Of a stretch of 64,000 nucleotides of DNA, positions 57,915-64,000 are shown in pieces (positions within the stretch are counted from its first letter, which is position 1; every line of letters starts with the position of its first letter). Location: assembly GCF_022539505.1 (NCBI RefSeq), contig NC_061508.1, positions 96,141,276 through 96,205,275 on the forward strand. Direction: 5' to 3'. The notes beneath the pieces are model-generated. The model did not search any database. It saw nothing but the letters and a program-made list of their open reading frames with translations, and was not told where the DNA came from. Origin of the DNA: Lolium rigidum. Lineage: Eukaryota; Streptophyta; Magnoliopsida; Poales; Poaceae. Made by a program: the position numbers and the translations under genes.

Positions 57915-58050
57915 GGGTCAAACCAAAATGCGAGCATCACATCACATCACATCCCACGGTGGCCAACCTGGATCGCCACTTGCATATTCGCGTAATCTTA
58001 GTATATCCTTGACGCTTTCAATGGCGCACCATTGATCCGTCCGTACCGCG
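57915..58050. repeat. Duplicated flank segment (copy A)
   Basis: GGTCAAACCAAAATGCGAGC, CCAACCTGGATCGCCACTTGC, CCTTGACG and TTGATCCGTCCGTACCGCG match, in order, the segment 60537-60658 with several differences. Confidence 0.75.
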
Positions 58051-58118
58051 TAACGGCCAGGATAGGAGCTGGAGAGGAGGCGGTCGCAGCTCGCAACGCC
58101 TCTATAGCTAGGGAATCA

Positions 58119-60370
58119 GGGCATCTCCAACCGGGCGACCCAAACGGACGCGCTGGGCCGTCCGTTTTGGGCCGTTATGCGCTCGACGCGGACGCGGCGG
58201 ACGGCGCCCCGCGTCCGCGCGTCCCGTTGCGTCGCGCGCTGCGCCCACGCGCAGATTTGGGTCGCGGCGCCCCATGGTATGTTTTTCTTGTAAAATCACT
58301 AGAAAAACGCAAAATAAATTATAGAAAAAATATATAAAATAGTTGAAATGCTCTAAATGTATTATACATTACATAGTCCATGTAATCAAGGATAAAGTAT
58401 TATTCAAATAAAATGAAGAAACGATACAAAATGCTCTAGGCTCCTTCATCATTGTTGTTTGCGGCATTGTTGCCTACATGCTGCCACATGTGCTCGACCA
58501 AATCAGCCTGAAGCTCGGTTGTGTACAGCTGAGATCTCGAATTTCATGGTGCGCATGAAGAATGTCCCGAAATGATGCCGGAGCACGTTGAGGAGTAACC
58601 AACTCTCCTTGGCCGTCCCATTCATTATCAAAGAGTGAATCATCCCGCTCTACCTCAACAATCATGTTATGCATGATTACACAAGCGGTCATCACCTCCC
58701 ACGAGTTTGCACATCCCGGGCTCGGCGAGGGTGTCCGACGATAGCCCAACGAGCTTGGAGGATGCCAAACGCCCGCTCGACATCTTTCCGGGCTGCCTCC
58801 CGCTCTTTGGCAAACCTTGCCTCCTGCTCCGAGCTGGGGTTTCGGATTGTCTTCACGAGTGTAGCCCAAGGTGGATAGATACCATCGGCAAGGTAGTACC
58901 CCTTGGTGTAGTGGTGGCCATTGATCTCAAAATCCACATCGGGGGACCGACCGTACGCTAGCCTATCAAACACCGGAGAGCGCTGCACGACTATTGATGT
59001 CATTGTGCGAGCCAGCCATTCCGAAGAATGAGTGCCAAATCCATGTGTCATGGGAAGCAACAGCTTCAAGAATGACCGTGCACCCCTCGGAATGGCCGTC
59101 GTATGACCCCTCGCCAACCAAAGGGGCGGTTCTTCCACTCCCAATGCATGCGGTCTATGCTGCCAAGCATCCCAGAAACCCCCGGAAGCGTTGATCGACA
59201 ACGGACGAGCCGTGTCCTCCGCATTTGGTTGCCGGAGGTACTGTTCTCCGAACGAACCGATCACCGCTCCGCAGAACACCGTACATCGATTCCAGGCCGG
59301 TTGACTCACTCATGCGCGTGTACTCATCTACGAAATCACCGGCAACGCCATATGCGAGCATCCTAATCGCTGCCGTGCATTTCGAGTACGAAGAGAGGCC
59401 TACCTTGCCAAGTGCATCCACTTTCGCACGAAGTAGTCGTCGTAGATCTTGACGCCATCCATTATCCGGCGGAACAGCGGCTCTGTTCATCCGAAAACGA
59501 CGGCGAAACAAGTGCGGCACGAACAATGGATTGGGTTGGAAGTAGTCGTTGTAGAGCTGGTCGTGGCCGCGTTCTCTTTTGCGGTCCAAGGCGGCCGCGC
59601 GCCCCGGCAAGGACCCCGGAACACGGGGATCTGCGAGACAATGTGCTCGTGGATGAGCACCGCAAGCATCCGTGAAAAATTCGTCGTCGGACTCCTCTTC
59701 GACGACGTGTCGATGAAGTTCTTGAAGTAGTACTCGTCGTCGCCGTCCACCATGATGCTGAAAAGGGACACATATTAGTTCGAGCTTTTGAACGAACACC
59801 TCGCGAGCGGAGGCGATCCAAATGCTTCTCTAGGGACCTGCAGCCATGGCCGTCTCAGCCGACTTGCGGTGCCGGAAACACGGTGCAGGAGGGCTCACCT
59901 CCGGCGGAAACGGCGCGGCCGCGAACGGCGGGAGGTGTCGCGACGGTGAGAGGACAACAACGCCGGCGCCGGCGTCCTCCGACTCGCTACGACGCGGCGA
60001 AAGCAGCGCGGGACCTCGACCTATGCTTCCGCCCGCTTGCCGGCGTCTCGACGACGATGGCCGGGCGTCGACGCGCTCCGAAATCGCCGGTCCGTGGGTG
60101 GCGGCGGAGCGGGTGGGGAGATGTGTGCGGCGGCCTTGTGTTTTCGGTGGCGGACGGGCGGGCCGGGGCGGACAAGGGGAGGACGCGAGCGACCAGCCTT
60201 TCGCGTCCGCGGCCACGCAAACCCGGCCAAGATTTGGGCCGGGTTTGGGTCGTCCCGGACGCCGCGGCCATCCGTTTTAGGGATGGGTCCGCGCGCTGGG
60301 CCGCGTTTTTGTCCGTTTCGACCCATCCGGACGCGCGGGCGCGGGATGGGTCGCCCGGTTGGAGATGCCC
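58119..60370. mobile_element. PIF/Harbinger element carrying a decayed transposase
   Basis: The left end GGGCATCTCCAACCGGGCGA is the complement of the right end TCGCCCGGTTGGAGATGCCC. A perfect TCA duplication flanks it (58116-58118, 60371-60373). It is about 2.25 kb. The minus strand encodes a DDE transposase with frame breaks; no ORF1 is found in the element. The sequence between 59830 and 60370 is GC-rich and non-coding as far as I can see. Confidence 0.9.
58470..59800 (-). pseudogene. PIF/Harbinger DDE transposase, frameshifted
   Basis: On the minus strand the order of conserved blocks is kept, but the frame changes several times: DGDDEYYFKNFIDTSSKRSP (about 59750), NDYFQPNPLFVPHLFRRRFR (about 59540), YSKCTAAIRMLAYGVAGDFV (about 59380), a first-Asp block GMLGSIDRMHWEWKNRPFGW in another frame (about 59150), SHNDIN-type second block (about 58990), YLADGIYPPWATLVKTIRNP (about 58880), KDVERAFGILQARWAIVGHP with the catalytic Glu (about 58770), and VMTACVIMHNMIVE (about 58690). 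This is the usual layout of plant Harbinger transposases, about 400 aa when intact. At least four shifts make a functional enzyme unlikely. Confidence 0.75.
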
Positions 60371-60373
60371 TCA

Positions 60374-60672
60374 GCATCAGGAACGGGTCGTCCGTCGTCC
60401 ACGGCTCGTGACGCGGCCGCGGCCGCGTCGCGCAGCGCAGCGCCGCACGCCGGCCGGGAGACAGCCCCCGCGGCCGAGACACACCGCTCGCTCGCGGGCG
60501 TCGCCGGATGTTTGTTGTGTGTACCGACGGCGACGATGGTCAACCAAAAACGCGAGCAGCCCGTCCCTCGATGCCAACCTCGATCACCACTTGCCTTCGA
60601 TATAAACCTTGACGTTTCCAACTGTACGCCGGCCCCTCTTGATCCGTCCGTACCGCGGGCACTACCGCGTAA
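60374..60672. repeat. Duplicated segment between two Harbinger elements (copy B)
   Basis: Its first half (ATCAGGAACGGGTCGTCC, GCCGGCCGGGAGACAGC, CCGAGACACACCGCTCGC) resembles 63545-63680, and its second half resembles 57915-58050. It seems to be the full form of a unit of which the outer copies are parts. Confidence 0.65.
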
Positions 60673-61064
60673 GAGTATCTCCAACCGAGCGACTCAAACG
60701 GACGCGCTGGATCGTCCGTTTTGGGCCGTTTGGGTGGCCGAGCGGACACCCGGACAGCGGCCTACGTTCGCGTGTCCGGTTGGGTCGCACGCTGCGCCCA
60801 ACGCGGCGACCCAAAAAGACGCGGACGGGACAACAATGGCGGGCGGTAGCATGGTAGGCCTCGATGGGACAGCAATGGCGGGCGGTAGAACGCGCGGGAA
60901 AGTTCCCGCACGCACCAAGGTTTCCGCGCGCGCGAAAAGGCCATTGGCGCGCGCTCGCGCTCAACTTTCCCGCCCAAGGCCGCCGGCGGCGGTCTCACAG
61001 ATCTCATCACACCCGCTCCGGCGTCCTCTCGCCCTCCACCTTCTCTGGCGCCCTCTCCGTCGCC

Positions 61065-63095
61065 ATGCCGCGCACTCTGCATGCCACGTGGGCCAAGCTC
61101 TTCCTCGCCGCCCGGGCCAGGTTACCGCGGACGGAGGAGGAGGAGCGCGCGGACGCGCGGTGGGTCGCCGACGACGAGGCGCTCCGCGTCGCTGCCGAGG
61201 CGGCGGCGAAGAAGGAAGAGGAGGCGGAGATGGTGGAGGCGGCCGCGAACGGCTGGCACGAGACCGCGGACGGGTGGTACGAGGCCGCGGAGGAGGGAGC
61301 CACCACGGAGGAGGAGCCCGTCGACGCGAAGGACCTCGCGCTGGCGAACATCAACGCCGCCATCGAGGAGCGGCTCGCCGACCTCACGCGCGTGACGAAG
61401 GAGCACGAGGCCACCTGCCGGGCCGGCCGCCGCCGACTAGGCGACCTCCTCGGCCAGAAGAACCAGCTCCTCGCTATGCGAGCAGCCCGCCACCTCATCC
61501 AGCTGCCCTCGCCCGAGCGGCGCGCCCGGGAGGCTGCTGCGTCGGCGGAGCGCGGCCGACAAGAGCGCATGCGCCGGCAGAACGAGAACCACGAGGCTCA
61601 GTGTTGGAGATATGCCCAAGAGGAAATAATAAAAGTAGTTATTATATATATCTTTGTGTTTATGATAAATGTTTATATACCGTGCTATAATTGTATTAAC
61701 CGAAACATTGATACATGTGTGTTATGTAAACAACAATGAGTCCCTAGTAAGCCTCTTGTATAACTAGCTTGTTGATTAATAGATGATCATAGTTTCATGA
61801 TCATGAACATTGGATGTTATTAATAACAAGGTTATGTCATTATATGAATGATGTAATGGACACACCAATTAAGCGTAGCATAAGATCACGTCATTAAGTT
61901 ATTTGCTATAAACTTTCGATACATAGTTACCTAGTCCTTTCGACCATGAGATCATGTAAATCACTTATACCGGAAAGGTACTTTGATTACATCAAACGTC
62001 ACTGCGTAAATGGGTGGTTATAAAGGTGGGATTAAGTATCCGGAAAGTATGAGTTGAGGCATATGGATCAACAGTGGGATTTGTCCATCCCGATGACGGA
62101 TAGATATACTCTGGGCCCTCTCGGTGGAATGTCATCTATATTAGCTTGCAAGCATATGAATGGTTCATAAGAGACCACATACCACGGTACGAGTAAAGAG
62201 TACTTGTCAGGAGACGAGGTTGAATAAGGTATAGAGATACCGATGATCAAACATCGGACAAGTAAAATATCGCGTGACAAAGGGAATCGGTATCGTATGT
62301 GAATGGTTCATTCGATCACTAAGTCATCGTTTAATATGTGGGAGCCATTATGGATCTCCAGATCCCGCTATTGGTTATTGGTCGGAGAGAGGTCTCAACC
62401 ATGTCTACATAGTTCGCGAACCGTAGGGTGACACACTTAAGGTTTGATGTCGTATTAGTAGATATTGAATATGGAATGGAGTTCGAAGTTTTGTTCGGAG
62501 TCTCGGATGGGATCCAGGACATCACGAGGAGTTCCGGAATGGTCCGGAGAATAAGATTCATATAAAGGAAGTCATTTTATAAGTTTGAAAATGATCCGGT
62601 GCATTTATGGAAGGTTCTAGAAGGTTCTAGAAAAGTCCGGAATAAATCACTATGGAAGGTGGAGTCCCGGAGGGACTCCACCAAGCTTGGCCGGCCAACC
62701 CTAGGGGGTGGAGTCCCAGGTGGACTCCACCAAAGGGGGCCGGCCACCCCCCTCATGGAAAGGTGGGAGTCCCCTCCTCTCGTAGGCTTTGGAAATCTTC
62801 AAGGGTTAGTCTCGTTCATCCCCTCGTTGCTACTGTCTTCTAGATTGCATCTTGGCTTGGATTGCGTTCTCGCGGTAGGAAATTTTTTGTTTTCTATGCT
62901 ACGAATCCCTACACTCAGGCCGCCGGCCGCGTCGCTCCCTGGAGACGCGGACCGCTGTGGAACGCCGCCCTACAGGAGCTGGAGCTATGCGGGAAGCGGA
63001 TGGTGCCCCCGCAGGAGGCGGAGCGCGAGCGCGCCCGAGGCGCGAGGGCGGAAAGAAGGAGGATGAAGGCCTCCGCCGCGCCACCCAGCTTGTAA
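61065..63095 (+). pseudogene. Alanine/glutamate/arginine-rich coiled-coil ORF, split by a solo LTR
   Basis: ATG at 61065 starts MPRTLHATWAKLFLAARARL. The protein is rich in Ala, Glu and Arg with long predicted helices (EALRVAAEAAAKKEEEAEM, HEATCRAGRRRLGDLLGQKN). At 61601 the reading is interrupted by the LTR insertion after HEAQ; it resumes in the same frame at 62919 (AAGRVAPWRRG) and ends at TAA 63095. With the insertion in place the upstream part would end in the LTR at 61739. Without it the frame would be continuous, about 235 codons. I recognise no domain; similar ORFs may exist in other Harbinger-type copies of this group. Confidence 0.65.
61602..62913 (+). mobile_element. Solo LTR of a Ty1/Copia-type element
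   Basis: It starts TGTTGGAGATATGCCC and ends CGAATCCCTACA, flanked by a perfect 5-bp duplication CTCAG (61597-61601, 62914-62918). There is no internal domain, so it is a solo LTR of 1312 bp, the product of recombination between two LTRs. Words such as TGGATGTTATTAATAACAAG and AGTCCGGAATAA match a common Triticeae Copia LTR as I remember it. A stretch before GTAGGCTTTGG seems shorter than in longer members of the family. Confidence 0.9.
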
Positions 63096-63496
63096 GCTGG
63101 AGTGGAACCCTCACGCGTATAGGCCGCCCGCGTCGAGTGAAATCCACGGCCCGACGGCGCGTCGGCGAGGAGTCGCCGGCGAGGCCGCCGGCCCCGTACG
63201 TATTAGGATAGGAGTAGTAGATTAAAAAAATGTAATGGGTACCTTGTTAATGAAGAAAAAATATTTCTGCCTATGACACGCGGGCCAGGGGCGGACAAGA
63301 GGCGGACGCGAGCGGCCAACCATCGGCGTCCGCGGCCACGCAAACTCGTCCCAGATTTAGGCCGGGTTTCGGTCGTCCCGGACGCTGCGGCCATCCGTTT
63401 TAGGGATGGATCCGTGCGCTGGGCCGAGTTTTTGTCCGGCTCGACTCATCCGGACGCGCGGGCACGGGATAAATCGCTCGGTTGGAGATGCCTAGC

Positions 63497-63720
63497 GCCC
63501 AGCAGAGGAGATGACCGTCGACGCAACTCGTGGTAACCCATCGGGAATCAGGAACGGGTCGTCATGGTCACCAGTTCACGACTTATCACGCGGCGGCACA
63601 CGCCTCCACAGTCTACACGCCTGCCGGCCCACAGCCGCCGCGGTCGGGACACCGTTCGCGTGGTCGCCGGCGGCGATCGACCGTCGCGACGTATGGCGTG
63701 GGTGTGGGTGGTGGGTGCTG
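63497..63720. repeat. Duplicated flank segment (copy C)
   Basis: GGGAATCAGGAACGGGTCGTC (63541 on) corresponds to the two sides of the Harbinger insertion at 58119: GGGAATCA on its left and ATCAGGAACGGGTCGTC on its right. Further similarity to copy B extends to about 63690. Confidence 0.6.
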
Positions 63721-63844
63721 CCGTCGAGGGGCGCCCGCGATTGCGAGGTGGGAAATGGCGGCGCTCGGAACCGTCGGGCGAGGCGTCAAGCACTGTCAAC
63801 TGCTCGATCGATCGGTGGGGGACGTAGGTGGTTAGCCTGGACTT

Positions 63845-64000
63845 GGACGACCAGCTCGGTGATGGCGAGGCAGCCTGCCGGGCCGATGGAGCTGCCGAGA
63901 GCGGTCAAAGATGTCCAGCGTTTGATGAACTTTTTCAAATGCATGGACCGGGCCCTCGCCAGTTGTGCATTTGCGCATGGTGGTGAGCGAGCGCGTCAAC
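63845..64000 (+). mobile_element. Possible fragment of a Gypsy-type polyprotein
   Basis: One frame reads ELPRAVKDVQRLM, which resembles the linker between reverse transcriptase and RNase H of Gypsy elements. The following residues no longer match well and the window ends here, so this is a weak call. Confidence 0.3.

Larger units (their letters stand above)
60673..63492. mobile_element. Harbinger-type element with an internal coiled-coil ORF and a nested solo LTR
   Basis: The left end GAGTATCTCCAACCGAGCGA is the complement of the right end CGCTCGGTTGGAGATGCC with few mismatches. The flanks are TAA and TAG, an imperfect 3-bp duplication. Subtracting the 1.3-kb solo LTR and one copy of its duplication leaves about 1.5 kb. 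No transposase is present. Confidence 0.7.

Noticed and set aside
60359..61690. Plus-strand open frame of 443 codons
   Set aside because: It crosses the border of the Harbinger-type element and is a GC-rich shadow; the frame starting at ATG 61065 fits the post-LTR continuation instead.

Overview
This is plant nuclear DNA, most likely from a Triticeae or related pooid grass. That placement is inferred from repeats I recognise by sequence: an Au-type SINE, Stowaway miniature elements with CTCCCTCCG ends, PIF/Harbinger elements with GAGCATCTCC-type ends, and a Copia solo LTR beginning TGTTGGAGAT. Three spliced or single-exon host genes, all on the minus strand, can be read without any frame break: a UBA–PUB ubiquitin/CDC48 adaptor-like protein (4806-9535, 12 coding exons, 348 aa), an FHA-domain nuclear protein with expanded internal repeats (11710-13641, 643 aa) and a small SAM-domain protein (53302-55938, 5 exons, 190 aa). 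Nearly everything else is transposable-element DNA.

Layout. 1-4220: a Harbinger terminus, MITE remnants and a Harbinger element (1811-4217, TCA target duplication) carrying only the SANT/NAM-like ORF1. 4221-13800: the UBA–PUB and FHA genes with intronic and intergenic Stowaway MITEs. 13890-17090: a Mutator-like element with a reiterated CAACTTAG motif and a GC-rich duplicated insert. 17100-17900: an Au SINE and small remnants. 17907-51228: one giant Mutator-like transposon (about 33.3 kb including a 100-N gap), bounded by a perfect 9-bp target duplication CCCTAATGA and long inverted repeats. It holds an open Ulp1-like protease gene, a convergent decayed FAR1/MURA-type transposase, a second decayed Ulp1-like gene, a B3-domain gene and about 12 kb of tandem arrays. 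51358-52192: a hAT deletion derivative with a perfect 8-bp duplication. 52200-56200: the SAM gene. 58119-63492: two further Harbinger-type elements. One encodes only a decayed transposase; the other holds a coiled-coil ORF interrupted by a Copia solo LTR.

The most notable object is the giant element. GTAC-centred motifs recur at 23-bp steps in the 23-bp array near its left end and inside the 116-120-bp units of its right half, which looks like one phased DNA-binding array used in several formats. Its transposase is frameshifted, so the copy is probably not autonomous, but the first Ulp1-like gene and the last three B3-gene exons remain open. The two Harbinger ORFs sit on separate elements with the same TCA target duplication, a possible split ORF1/transposase arrangement. 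How these parts work together is inference from family knowledge: transposase and ORF1 proteins act on terminal repeats, and Ulp1-like proteases would remove SUMO-type modifiers.
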